From Daphnia pulex (Eukaryota > Arthropoda > Branchiopoda > Diplostraca > Daphniidae), in contig NC_060028.1 in assembly GCF_021134715.1 (NCBI RefSeq), forward strand, positions 8,965,482 to 9,029,481: 64,000 bases of DNA, read 5' to 3'. Below are positions 20,793 to 33,545 of this stretch, one piece after another; position 1 is the stretch's first letter, and every line of letters begins with the position of its first letter. Below the pieces are notes generated by a model. That model searched no databases. It was not told the DNA's origin and saw only the letters and a program-made list of their open reading frames with translations. The translations under genes were made by a program, and so were the position numbers.

Positions 20793-21992
20793 GTTGCTGA
20801 AACAGAAACTGACAGTTATCACCCAAAATTTTTTTGAAGTAGCATTGAGAAAATTCTTCAGAGATGTGCAAAGTAAGCGTATTTAAACTGAGTGGAAAAT
20901 GATCAAAAGCTATGCCGTCTAGCGTCAGAAAGAAGAAACGTTCAACAGTAACATGAAAACAATGTCCGATCTAGCTCGTTGACATTCAATTGAAAGAACT
21001 GGCAAACAAAGGTAACAAATAACTTTGGTACTCACGTAATATTCTCCATGCAAAATTTCATCAAAAACAAATCCACGCAGCTTCACACATCACAAAAGAC
21101 GAAATCCCCAAGGTGATATTGAACGCCACTTCAACTTCTACACTGAGGAGAAGGCACTCAAGATAGATATCCGTTCATGTTGTCTGCAAGTGATTCCAGA
21201 CGTTTCAGGGCAACAGTGCTGAACAGTGGATTGCTGAAAGGGAAAACACCCAGTTGGTAAGGTAAACCTGCCAGTTATTCAGAATGTGTTTCATTGTGGA
21301 CACTACTAGGCTACGTAAACTACAAGGCAACAGCAAACATTAAGTCAATCACAAATGATGGTGAAGATGAAAAATCTATTCCACACTACCCTGTCTCACA
21401 ACAGCAGCATGTTCCTGGCTCATTTGATCCTCACTCTAGGGACTGGGCATCTAATTAAATTAATATTCACCTGTATCACCGTTTAGCTTTATTCTTGTAA
21501 TTCTACACGTACTTTACCTTACCTGTGATAAAACTTTCTTTTTTCCTGTAGGGTTCAATGGCCATTGATAATTGGAGAGTATTATTGGAATGCAACAGCT
21601 TATCTGGCTTCGTCTGGTCCTAAGTTACACCAAACAAAACACATCATAAGTTACTTTAAAAAATCTAAACAAATTTAGATTAGGATATTTGGGTAAGTTA
21701 TTGGACCGTTTTTAATTAATAGATAACACAACATATAGCTAATGGTTCTTGTTGCTTTCAGACTTAATATTTCAACTTAAATTTCAGCTGAAGTTTTTGT
21801 GTGACCTAGGTGCTTGTGACAATAGAAATCAAGGTATCCAATCCAATAATGCAAGCTATGCCTTCCAAAGCAAAATAGTTTCTCTGTCATTTAATTTTTA
21901 TCATAATACTTCAGGTTAACTTCCCCTGTCAAATCGTGGTAAATCTTCAAGATATTGATGCCTTCCCCAGATCCAATTCTTTGCTGCTATCT

Positions 21993-23377
21993 TCTCTTCT
22001 CTTTGCAGATAACAGCAAAATAATGCTGCCACTCAAGAGGTTGTGGTGAGTGGTGACCACCACTTAGTTCTAATTTAGGACAATGTAACATTGATAGATT
22101 TGAGGTATTGTTTGCTGTTGCTATATATTGTTTGAAATTCATATCTAAATTGATCTAAATATTCTTGCCTTTCAGGGCGAGATTCTCACGACCATTATAG
22201 TTGTTTGGAAACTGACAGCACTAACCAACGCTCACCGGTGGACACTCACCCACTGGGATAATCAGGAGGATGAGTAGGGCTCTGATGCACTATACATGTA
22301 CTTCCTCTGCGACGTCTAATTGTTTCCTAGCTTAAATGGCTTCACACCCACTTCCGCTGTGACACACCTGTAGTCACTCAGCACTCACCACGGGATTGTG
22401 CCCAGATCAGATACCCACAAGTTAACTTATTTTTGTTTATTATCTACTGATAACCTACTAGCTTTAAACTCAGTGATTAATAATTCTTAAATTTAGGTTT
22501 TTCTTGCGAGTCGCTAACGAAGTGTTGCGAGTTTACGAGAGGAATGAAATAGCTGTTGCAATGTCACTTTCTCGTCTTATAAAGGACCCACTAGAGACTT
22601 TGGAATCTGGGGCTTAACATCTGGAGTAAAAATCAGATTGAATGAAAAATCTGTTTAATTGATCCATTCATAAAATTGGCCTAGTAAGCCGAAGTCCTGA
22701 TGGATTTGGTCTTTGAATTGTTTTTATTAATGGTAATGGCTTGCTGGCTAGGGAACTGAAGAGAACATTTGGCGGCCAGATTTGCCAGTTGTTGGAGCGT
22801 AGTGGAAGTAAGCTAGCCCCTTAATTTATCTTCTTCTAAGTTCTAGTCTTCTTGGTTCCCCCTTCCCTGTTTAGTTGAAGTGTAGGTTCTGAAAATAAAA
22901 GCCGTCATTATTTATTTGAATTACCCTCTTACCGTTCAGAACATTACATCTATATACTCATATCATAACCTTAATTATAAATCAGTATATTAAAAAACCT
23001 ATAGAATAATCTTCAGTAAAAAACCATGTTTCATAAATACAGAGCAACAGTTGCAATCTCACCAGTAGCTTTTTTCCTCATTGCATGCCTAAATGCTAGT
23101 CAATTTGTTTAAACTCACACATAAGGTCAATCAAGAAAGGAAAGTAACTGCATTGATTGATTGTGCCAGGGAGTTATCTGGACAAGGAAGAAGAGATATG
23201 GGTGCAAAGCCATTTTAGCTAGGGAATAATTAGACAAAGAAGATTTCCAAGTTAGACTAATGGTTCTCTAGAAGTTTTCATCAAATCATGCACCTTCCAA
23301 GTCCTCATTCAACCAGGGCCCTCCTCATCCTCCTGATTATCCCAGTGGGTGAGTGTTCAGTTCCTTGTTTTTTGAAG
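21993..23377 (-). repeat. palindrome spacer in copy 2, inverted relative to copy 1
   Basis: The ~1.38-kb centre of the inner palindrome, in opposite orientation to the copy 1 spacer. Both orientations meet the same arm sequence (…TTTGCTGCTATCT and its complement), which places the exchange points inside the arms. Confidence 0.85.
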
Positions 23378-26300
23378 AGATAGCAGCAAAGAATTGGATC
23401 TGGGGAAGGCATCAATATCTTGAAGATTTACCACGATTTGACAGGGGAAGTTAACCTGAAGTATTATGATAAAAATTAAATGACAGAGAAACTATTTTGC
23501 TTTGGAAGGCATAGCTTGCATTATTGGATTGGATACCTTGATTTCTATTGTCACAAGCACCTAGGTCACACAAAAACTTCAGCTGAAATTTAAGTTGAAA
23601 TATTAAGTCTGAAAGCAACAAGAACCATTAGCTATATGTTGTGTTATCTATTAATTAAAAACGGTCCAATAACTTACCCAAATATCCTAATCTAAATTTG
23701 TTTAGATTTTTTAAAGTAACTTATGATGTGTTTTGTTTGGTGTAACTTAGGACCAGACGAAGCCAGATAAGCTGTTGCATTCCAATAATACTCTCCAATT
23801 ATCAATGGCCATTGAACCCTACAGGAAAAAAGAAAGTTTTATCACAGGTAAGGTAAAGTACGTGTAGAATTACAAGAATAAAGCTAAACGGTGATACAGG
23901 TGAATATTAATTTAATTAGATGCCCAGTCCCTAGAGTGAGGATCAAATGAGCCAGGAACATGCTGCTGTTGTGAGACAGGGTAGTGTGGAATAGATTTTT
24001 CATCTTCACCATCATTTGTGATTGACTTAATGTTTGCTGTTGCCTTGTAGTTTACGTAGCCTAGTAGTGTCCACAATGAAACACATTCTGAATAACTGGC
24101 AGGTTTACCTTACCAACTGGGTGTTTTCCCTTTCAGCAATCCACTGTTCAGCACTGTTGCCCTGAAACGTCTGGAATCACTTGCAGACAACATGAACGGA
24201 TATCTACCTTGAGTGCCTTCTCCTCAGTGTAGAAGTTGAAGTGGCGTTCAATATCACCTTGGGGATTTCGTCTTTTGTGATGTGTGAAGCTGCGTGGATT
24301 TGTTTTTGATGAAATTTTGCATGGAGAATATTACGTGAGTACCAAAGTTATTTGTTACCTTTGTTTGCCAGTTCTTTCAATTGAATGTCAACGAGCTAGA
24401 TCGGACATTGTTTTCATGTTACTGTTGAACGTTTCTTCTTTCTGACGCTAGACGGCATAGCTTTTGATCATTTTCCACTCAGTTTAAATACGCTTACTTT
24501 GCACATCTCTGAAGAATTTTCTCAATGCTACTTCAAAAAAATTTTGGGTGATAACTGTCAGTTTCTGTTTCAGCAACAAAGCTCACTTGTTAGATTTTTA
24601 ATAATGTGTTTTTTTTCTACTTCCGGTTTTCTACTTTTCAGTCAGTAGTTCATTAAATATTCATTCGACGCACAAAATAACCACATATTCGTGATCCTCG
24701 TCAAATTTGTGGTAAAGTTCATGTTTTTTTTTGTACGTTTTCGTACTTCCGGCTTTGAGAATTTTCCTGAACTATAGTTCAGGAAAATTCTCGATTTTGG
24801 CCAAATTTTGGATTTCGTTTAAATCACATCTAATCGACCCCAAATTTCATGGAGATCACGAATATCTGGTTTATTTTGTCGGCAGCCCTATGGTTGAGGC
24901 GCTATCGTCTACTTCCGGTCTACTTCCGGAAAATTTGCATTAAACTAGCAAGTGAGCTTTATTCTCTGTACAATTCTTAAGACTTCTTGCCAAGTTAAGT
25001 AAACAGAAATGGTCTTTTTGATTACTTTTGTGACTTGTTTGACTATCTAAGGCCGGTCCTTTAGATAGTGGGTTTTGGATGTGTCAAATAGATGGCGTGA
25101 AAGAATATTGTGTTGATATGTGCTTATGGCGGCTCGTTGTCAACAGTTCAGCTACAGCTATTTTCTTCACAAATTACCAATGAATTCTTTGGTAAATTGG
25201 ATATATTTTGTGTGCAATTTGTTGGGCATGTGTTCTTTTCCGTATATGTGTTTAATAACCTTAATATTTCTCATTCATTTCCAGGAGAAAATGTGAAAGG
25301 GGCATGCAGCCTACTGTCAACTATTGTGTTGTAAATCCTGGGATCCCACTGAATGTGTCATCCAAATGACAGAGGTAACACAGCCAACACTAGCTTAATC
25401 AAGTATATTGCTGAACTATATATTGCTCTCATTTTTTATTAGGATTCATCATAATTATCGACTGATTCTTTTAGACTTGCTAGATCACCAACCCCAGCAT
25501 GGCCATCTTCTAGAGAACCTTGGATAACTGATTGGTATTTTTTTATTTTAGTGTGTAAGTTTACTTGTCATGTCACCAAACTTTCTTTGTTGCAGTCTAA
25601 TATGTATTTAAAGTATTGTTCTGCACTGACGTCTATCTAATAGCACATTGATGACACAAATTTTAATTTAATGTTTTATTTCTTAGGTTTCTAATTTTGC
25701 ATGACAGACTTTATGAGAAGTCTTTGAAGAAAAAGGACAATATTACAGTCAACAAGCTCCTTTGTTTGGTAACCCGTTGGCTGCTACCCTTGAATATCCC
25801 TTTTTACTTCCTTAAACAGGCCCTCTTGATTTGAGGTATTGCTTTCTGTCACTCAAATCTAGTTTAAAATTATTGTCATCCTAATAAATGTTCATTCTGC
25901 CAACAGGGTAACTCCTTCACTACTTATCATGGACTTCATCCATTGGTGAAAACTTATAAGAAAAAGCTGAAATTCAAGACTGATGGTTGTCAGATGTCTA
26001 AGCCGGAAGTCTACTAGGGTTAATCGGCCAATCGCTCTCGTAATAACTGTTCCTCTCCCTGTCTTTATTGACTGTATGTGCGAGTTTCAAAAGCAGTTTA
26101 TCACCCAAATGAGACAAAAGGAGTTTGTTTTATTTGGGTATAAATTGCTTTAAAATTTGCACAAAACAACATTTGTCTTGTACCGGACGCTTTGTTTATT
26201 AAATTTCAATCATTTTGGCTAAAAAATTTATTAATTGATTCAATTAACTTGATTAATTTAATTAAGTTTAATTATATTAACTTAATTTATTTAAATTAAA

Positions 26301-28603
26301 TGTTATTTAATGAATTTGATTTTATTTAATTAACTTAATTCAACAAATTAAATTGCAAATTTTTATTTGTATTATTTTAAAATAATTTTCTCATTTCATT
26401 TTGTTAATAAATTATTTTGTTTCATAAAATTGGTTGTGTTTTATTTATTATAACATTTCACATATAATTGTGAAAAAATATCAAGTATAAATTTCCAACG
26501 CACATCGAAATATTGCAAGTTGACTTTGACACACCATTATTTAAAATATATGATTTAGGATAATATCAGGAAGCACAACTGCTGTTTAAACTTTCAAGAT
26601 GTAACATGCCATATTGGATAACAAAATAGCTTAAGGTTACTACAATCATATACTGCATGGACATAATTCTTTATCCACCCAAATTGCAATGGCACAGTAA
26701 CTTGATAACACCACCATCAGCTTCTCCAGTATAACACCAGCATCACAACTTCAGGATCAGCTATTTCCAAGACTCCAGCACAATTCAGGATAACAACAGC
26801 TTGAACAGGAGTCAGACTGCAAAACGACTGCACATTTACACCAAATCCTATGAGAAGAAACAGGAATATTATTATTTACTAGGTAGACAGCAAACCATGC
26901 ATTTCTCTTTTAACTTTTTCTTAATAAAATAGACAAGAGTCTGCCTATAAAGCAAGGAACCATCACCAATTTCCTGCATCAATTTGGAATTGATATTTTG
27001 ACAGAAGACGTCTTTTCAATAAAAAACTACACTTCCCAAGTGACAAATAATATCTCAGTCAAATTACCATTTCTTTTTCTTGCAGCTTTGCTTCAAGTCT
27101 TACTTCTCCACTTCTTGATAACAAAAACAGCATAAACTGCATTCAGCAGATTGACAAGTCCTGTTGGAAAAAAGAAAAGTCATTAATTAAAATTTAAACC
27201 TGTACCAGCTGTAAAAAAAAAATAATGTAATGGAAGACAGGAGAAAAGTTGGGTTAAGTTTAAATTTAAAATAAATCCAGTCAGAGCAGCAACAAATGTT
27301 GAAAATCAAAGAAAAGGTCACATCAGAAGTTTTGGAAAAGGGAATACAATGTTCTAGTAAAATCAAAGGAAGTTACAATTCAGCAAAAGCTAGTTGAGCA
27401 AGCAACCATCTTTTCAGAAAAACTCTTAACCCACTATAATATTTTAATTAGACTTATGAAACTTCCCCAGTTACAACCCAATATCACAATCAAAATACCA
27501 TTTCAAGATGTCTTCATTGATATTACACTTCAGAATAACACCAGCATTGTTGACTGCTTCAATAAGCTCCAGCTCAACTCGACTGGAACTCGCTTTCACC
27601 AGCTGGCTGCAACAAAACCACCTGCATGACAGCAAGGAAGCTCAGACTTTTCCATTTTCTCAAAATTCATCAATAGATAGAAAAGGAATCTTTTACCTGA
27701 ACATGAACTGCACACCAAAGACCAACACCATAATTAGCTCCTAAATTTAACTGACGATGGAAACCTGCAGAGCAAAAGAACATCAATGAACAGAATGACA
27801 CTTTGAAATGGGAAAAAAATTCCAATGAAAAAATTTACAAAGCAAAACAAAATTGCAAGTTTAACTTCAGCCAACAAATATAAAATGAATGACGCAAACA
27901 CTTAGTAGTTCAGGCAATGAAAAAATTCAAACTAACACCACAGACAGCATGCAGCACTTCCCCACACCAGCACATGGTCAAAATTGGTCATCATCCAACA
28001 GCTCACCACATGTCCATGTAGACATTCCACTGCCAAGAAAAAGCTCAGCCTCACCAAGCCATTAATCCTACATGAAAAAAAAAAACACTTAATTACTATC
28101 AAAGGCCAACTACATAACAAAATTTAATTATCTACATAACTCGTATTACTTAACAACCCCAAGCAGAGAGACAAACAAAATCTACTGAGATAAGACTGTG
28201 ACAAAGGACAGAAATGTATCACAGGCACAACAGATTGACAAATGCTTTCTATCAATACTTTTCTAAATCTTTAACATTTAAACAAAGGCATCTTAGTCAT
28301 TTGTACATTCAGAAACCCTAATGAACAGAAATTAATTACCTGTGAGATATTTGTGAAGAAGAATAATGTCGAAGTTGACCGCGTTGATCACGAACAATAT
28401 AAATGAGTGTCAATAGAAGATGGCGTCAGGCTAAGTGGCATGTGATTGCCATCTTGCCAACATAAGCCGCTTTATCCCGAAAAAAAAAAAAACTCTAAAG
28501 CCACAACTACAACAAAACAATTATCTTCTCCGTTAAGTTAATAAAATTCATTTACCATTGCGTGCAAGTCTGCACAAGCACATTTTTAACGCATCTCTCC
28601 TGG
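23378..28603 (-). repeat. inner palindrome, right arm (reverse B)
   Basis: Reverse complement of 16766-21992. It joins arm A without a break at 28603/28604, in the same arrangement as the left side at 9413/9414, so the right half is an intact A-B and the extra copy lies on the left. Confidence 0.88.
24578..24960. mobile_element. TIR element, copy 3 (reverse)
   Basis: Reverse-complement copy in the right inner arm, with the same AAAGCTCACTTG / CAAGTGAGCTTT ends. Confidence 0.7.
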
Positions 28604-29822
28604 AAAATCACTGCACACCAAACAGCCACAACAAGACAACTCATCAAACTGAACATGGAAACCTAAATCTTCAAAGTAAAACAAAAAATTCAAGTTTAAC
28701 TTTATATTACAATTGTAAAATAAATAGTTGATATACTTATCAGTTAAGGCAATTATACATTTGAGATTTACATGATTTAACTAGAGAAAAATATAAAGAA
28801 CATGGCCTAAGATCATCACATCACGACAATTTCATTTTAATAAGCTTTTTAAGAATGAAGATTTTTTTTTTCAATTTCTGTTCTGCTTAGTCAAAAAAAT
28901 TGAAAAATCTCTATCTGCTGATTAAGATCTTCTTATTTATAAGCAGGATTGTCATAGCAGTTACCATGTCATTTGAATCAAGAACTTAATTCTAAACTAA
29001 AAACAAGCATGGATAGCACACATACTTAAATTAAGGGTTAGCATTTTGCTTAAATTTTTTTTTCACGAGTACTTGCATTGTTGCTATTTCATTTAGATTT
29101 CCTATTTCCATCACAATGTTGTCTTAAAATGTCATAGTGACCCTATTAGAGAATCCCTGTTAAACGGCAGCGATCACGTTCACGTAACGCAATAAAGAAG
29201 CTTTTAGACTCCAACAGGGTGTTAATAGAAAAATAAAAACTCAATCAATTTCAGAAACAAAGTCATAGAATTCTAATTTAGAAACAAAGTCTTCACATTT
29301 CAAAGTTATCAACATTATTGCTTTAACTATTCTCAAGTATTTCTGAACGTGAAGAAACGAAAATGAACCATGAGACGACATTTTGGCGAAAATGTACAGC
29401 AGACCTCATGAAAAATTGCCATTAAAGAACCATTAAAAATTAAACCATTAGATGAAAGAAAAATTACCATAAATGAACCATTAGAAATTTAACCATTAAA
29501 AAAAGGACCATTAGAAGTTTACCATGCAAGTATAAGTTAAAACCCATGATCCCTGTAAGTTGACCAAACCTAATATTTAAATTTAATAACCTAAGGAATA
29601 AAGACAGGAATTATTACCATTTATAAGACTAACAATGTCAAGAGAGAAAGTTGCCTGCAACAGCCAAGCTATACCTTCTCGGACAGGATCTCCATTGCAA
29701 AAGATGATGATATGAGAATAGTCTCAGCAGTTGATCATCCATCTCAGGGCATCTCTCGACTGAATGACTGCAAAACCACTGCACACTCGACACCATTAAC
29801 AGCTCAAAATGAACAAGGAACC
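26443..29822 (-). ncRNA. third copy of the exon-like series, opposite strand
   Basis: Mirror image of the left chain, reading from the A-arm module (acceptor at 29823-29824) toward the centre and ending at the complement of AATAAA at 26443-26448. Transcripts from the left and right copies would run toward each other and be complementary over kilobases if they read through. Confidence 0.4.
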
Positions 29823-30896
29823 CTACAAAACAAAAAGAAATTAATAAACCAATTATCGAATAATAGAAGAAAAAAAGAAATTTCTAGTTGATAAAGACAT
29901 TTGTTGTCTTATTTAGAAGCAAAACTTACTTGTCAAATCTATTTCAATGTACAACCCTAGTCAATTCTAAGCAAACACACAAATAGCACACATATGTAGA
30001 ATTAAATTTAGGCAAAATTCTAACCCTGTCTTGTGATTCATTTCATACCAAAAAAAAAATTTTCACATAAGCTGTCTTACATGGAAACCCGAAATAAGAT
30101 CACTTGTCTTCGGCATCAAGAACAAAATGCTAATAATGCTAATTGATTGCCTTCTCGATTTAGCTTACATCAATACAAGTATGTAATTACCTTTTCAAAT
30201 TTCCTCTATTCATCTCAATTGTCTTGCAAATTAGTGGAGACCCTCTTCATGACAAGGCAGCGATCACGTGCACGTAATGCAATGAAGAAGCTCAGATACT
30301 TCACCAGGATGTTAATAAAAAATAAAAACTCAATTAAGAAACGAAGTCTTTAACACGTAACCCGTAAATTAACCAGACGGCACACACAAAATTTAAATTC
30401 AATAACCTTAGAGAATAAAACAGGAATTACCGTTGACGAAAAACGTCCGGAAAGAGAGTGCCCCGCTATGAGCCAATGGCTAAGGTAACCTTCTCGGACA
30501 GCGTCTCGAAAATAAAGAAATGTTGGACAGAATGTCGTCTGCTGATGTAGACAATTTGATGACCCCCCCCCCCTCCTTCCCTCTAAAACTACCAACACAA
30601 CAATAGTTAAATCCCTAAACACACTGAAATATTTAGCCACCTATTGACAAGAGCCCTTATTAGCATCCACGGACGACTGGACGGAACGGATTCTACCAAT
30701 ACGCCGAGGCTCCTTGGAGAGGTTCCCGAAGGACTTCTTTTTCATCCGTAAATTGTGGTTAAAATGCGTTTGAATTCCTTACTTTTCCGCAAATCCAAAT
30801 GAATTTTTTTTTAAATTCATTCAACAGATTTCAAAACATTCAGAACAGGTCGACCTAAAGAGAGAATATTAATCAAAATGTAAACAAGGCTAAGAT
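28604..30896 (-). repeat. outer arm A, right copy
   Basis: Reverse complement of 7087-9413 with a few percent difference. The outer ~250 bases (the GAACCTCTCCAAGGAGCCTC region) are almost unchanged, while the interior has more substitutions and indels. Confidence 0.88.
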
Positions 30897-31453
30897 ATAG
30901 TTTGGTTTGTTCAAATCGGCGCTCTTCCTCTCTACAAATCAAGATTTGTAGATGAGGAAAATTTAATTAAAGATAAAAATCCATCACGTTTACTGGTTTA
31001 CAATACACCTCATTTCTTTCGCGACATCTGGCAATGTCTACATTTGTATTTTTGAAATTCGAATAATTTACCATGATGATGTTCAAATTTCAACGATTAG
31101 TGAGCGATACAAGAGAATCGAGAGGTTTCAGCTTTTGGCGATGTAATAACTAATAAGTAAGAGCTGATGTAAAGTCAATTACTAAGCAGTGTACATTCTT
31201 TTTAAATTTCCTAACTAACTTCTAACGTGCAAGAGGACAACCAAGAGTTTTTTTTTAACTTACTAAATATTAAACAAATTGCTGTATGAGCTAAAAATTA
31301 AATTATTATGTTACCAAATACCAATTAGATGAGGGTAAAATCCAACTACCACTATACGATATCTGCTGTCATTTATTGACAATATTTGTATTGGCATTTT
31401 TTAAACTTTTGTGATCCCGTCCAAGTGTATGTAGATAAACACTGACAAAGGAT
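30897..31453. other. intergenic, 3' flank of the SDR gene
   Basis: No gene seen. Just outside the palindrome, about 30945-30964, lies a small hairpin CTACAAATC-AA-GATTTGTAG. The remainder is AT-rich and must contain the 3' UTR of the SDR gene. Confidence 0.4.
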
Positions 31454-33052
31454 CTAGAGAAACATAGCATCATATACGTATTCGGGAAGGTGAGTTGCCA
31501 CGGAGATTTTGAAAAGCTCGTACAGCGCCATTGGCTGATAGCGACAGCGAGGGTAAACGCGAATCACAGCGTCTGTCATAGCATTCACAACTGGAGAAAT
31601 GTCTGATACCTATTCACAGCCAGAGAAGAATAATTAGTAACAAATTGCAACGAGGGTCTTACATGATCTTACTCCTGCAGTGGTGTAGGAAAGCATGAGT
31701 TCGGTCTTCTGGTCGAAATATTCCTGGCCGTAAGCGTTGCGGATTTCGTCAGTCTACATTTAAAAATCGCAGAAATTAACCACATGAAGGATTCTGGAAA
31801 ACAAAACTGTGGTCGATTTCCGTAGTGATTCTTACCATGCCATCCCACATTTTCTTGGACTGAGCTTTGACAACATCAGCATTGTACAAAGAGGTACCAG
31901 CAATGAAATTTCCTGGTTCAATCACAGCCACCTGCATTATTGACAAAAAAGAAATGACTTGAGATTGTGTTTCCAATAGGAAAAAAAAAATATTTTCACT
32001 AACATCAACATTAAACTTTTTCATTTCCATACGAAGGCAATCAGAGACGGCTTCTACGCCAAATTTGGTGGCGCAGTAAGGAGAGCGCCCATAGGCTCCG
32101 GTACGTCCTAAAATAGATTTTATTGAAGGAAATGTTGAATGATTTTTTATTATTCCTACATTCTCTTATCTATACCTAGCATGGAAGCGACGTTGACAAC
32201 ACGGCCTTGAGCTTCACGAATAAGTGGAAGAAAGCCTTTGGTGACTCGGATCAAGCCGAACAAATTAATGGAAGCCACCTAATCGATGAATCAGGAAATG
32301 AGACAATTGTTTACAATGCATATGTCTTTTGTAGAATACCATTTCGTAAACGTTGATGGGAACCCATTCCATCTCGCCAAAAGTGGAGAATCCAGCATTG
32401 TTGACAACTGCCCACAGACCCTGCATCCCAAATATAAAAATTCCCGTTAGTGGCTAATAATCACGTTGAAAAACAAAATGACCGACTTTGATGGAAGGAG
32501 GAAGGTTAGCCCTAACAGTTTCAACGGCAGCCGCGACTTCAGCGTCGGAAGTAACGTTCATTTGCACAGTAATCAAACGACCCGTGTTCTTTCCGGCATC
32601 ATCGAGTTGCTTAACAGAATCCGCGCCCTTATCTTTCATTAGACAGCCAGCGAATACAACGAAACCTAAAATAAAAGTAAACTTGTCATCATTAACATGT
32701 TCCGTGTTGGAATGGCATCAATTGAGAACTTACCCAAATCATGGAGATGCAATGCCAAGGCATGTCCGAATCCAGAGTCGCACCCAGTTACCAGAACAGC
32801 TTTAGTACCAGGATCCACCTAAAAAATAAATTGTTGTTTAATTTGAAATTGCATGTGAATTGAACTCAGTATATACTCCAAACTTACATTCATAAAAGAG
32901 TAGATGGCAACAGCTGGTAGGGCCACAACGGCCAAATAGGTGAAAAGAACCAAACTGCAGCCTCCAGTGACGAAACTAAGTACGTAGCTAATCAACCAGC
33001 ACGCAGCCACAGCTTGAAGACACCGCTGCGGTAAACCGTAAGGAAGAGCCAT
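31454..33052 (-). CDS. membrane-anchored short-chain dehydrogenase, SDR9C type (BDH1/17-beta-HSD2/RDH-like)
   Basis: Nine exons splice in phase to 349 residues: 33052-32888, 32818-32734, 32665-32487, 32420-32340, 32278-32176, 32107-32004, 31931-31836, 31753-31673 and 31609-31454. The N-terminus holds two hydrophobic segments (about residues 12-29 and 34-51), so the enzyme is probably anchored in a membrane. The Rossmann motif is [15 protein letters not shown] (TGxxxGxG), then [16 protein letters not shown] with the catalytic serine, and the active-site YCATK (YxxxK), followed by EPGNF. The C-terminal [10 protein letters not shown] segment is typical of SDR9C proteins, which oxidise or reduce hydroxybutyrate, steroids or retinol with NAD(P). 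The substrate cannot be decided here. The donor after exon 3 (GTCGGT) is non-ideal but is the only one that keeps the frame. Confidence 0.93.
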
Positions 33053-33369
33053 TTCTTCTGCAATAAGAAAACAAAAATGATAATATTTTAAATTTTTTTT
33101 TAAACAAAAAAAAAACAAAAAAAACACGGCTGATACAGTTAATCAATGAATTCCCGTACCCCTACCCTACGCGCTACGCCCTACTATTTTTTCCCTACTA
33201 CTACTATTTCCAATATCAATTCAATAATCAATAACGAAAGCTGATCATAGGTGGCGCATGGATGAAAAGATAAAGTAAAATACAAGGACACGCATGCCCA
33301 CGCATATGGCACGCCGAAACCGACACAAAAAAAAAATGTTTCAAAAAAAAAAAAAAAAAAAATCGACTA

Positions 33370-33384
33370 GCGCCATCTAGCGGC
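33370..33384 (-). promoter_or_regulatory. CTCF-consensus-like site in left TIR
   Basis: On the minus strand this reads GCCGCTAGATGGCGC, matching the metazoan CTCF core CCGCnAGrkGGCGC at every defined base. Binding is not shown. Confidence 0.4.
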
Positions 33385-33545
33385 CAAAAAAACAACTACG
33401 TGCAAATTTAGCGCTCTTCACACAATTCACTCTGTGTAATCACTATCTGAGTATCTGTAACACCTTTATTGGTGATTGTTTCACATTTCATACGTGTCTT
33501 GCTTGTCGTACAAAATTTCTTTTTCAGCTATATAAGTGAAGTAAA

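Larger units (their letters stand above)
16766..21992 (+). repeat. inner palindrome, left arm (B)
   Basis: About 5.2 kb that reappears in reverse complement at 23378-28603, centre near 22,684. Wherever the two were compared base by base (near 16860, 18900, 20430, 20880, 21300 and 21960) they agreed exactly, including poly-A/T lengths that differ from copy 1. The arm carries copies of the exon-like modules, the AT-rich tract near 19000-19150 and one TIR element. Confidence 0.88.
16766..24154 (+). repeat. tandem unit, copy 2
   Basis: Repeats 9414-16765 in the same order (B, spacer, reverse B) and ends at the matching CACTGTTCAGCAC (24154). After that point the reverse B continues to 28603, whereas copy 1 stops. 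So copy 1 is a direct duplication of part of a palindrome, not a complete palindrome of its own. Confidence 0.85.
7087..30896. repeat. 23.8-kb nested palindrome with internal tandem duplication
   Basis: The two ends are inverted copies: 7087 onward (ATCTTAGCCTTGTTTAC...) reappears reverse-complemented ending at 30896. Reading inward, the left side runs A (7087-9413), B copy 1 with spacer and a shortened reverse B (to 16765), then B copy 2. The right side is the reverse complement of B copy 2 followed by reverse A. No transposase, recombinase or other recognisable protein is encoded. Flanks outside 7087 and 30896 differ, and no clear target-site duplication is seen. The block could be a large foldback element, a locally grown genomic palindrome or, for the near-identical inner arms, partly an assembly product. 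Confidence 0.9.

Noticed and set aside
7087..30896. The block as a Helitron, Maverick or LTR element
   Set aside because: There is no Rep/helicase, pol, protease or integrase frame, no LTRs in direct orientation at the ends and no convincing target-site duplication.
7087..30896. A CRISPR-like or satellite array
   Set aside because: The repeats are kilobase-long inverted and direct blocks, not short regularly spaced units, and the genome is clearly eukaryotic.
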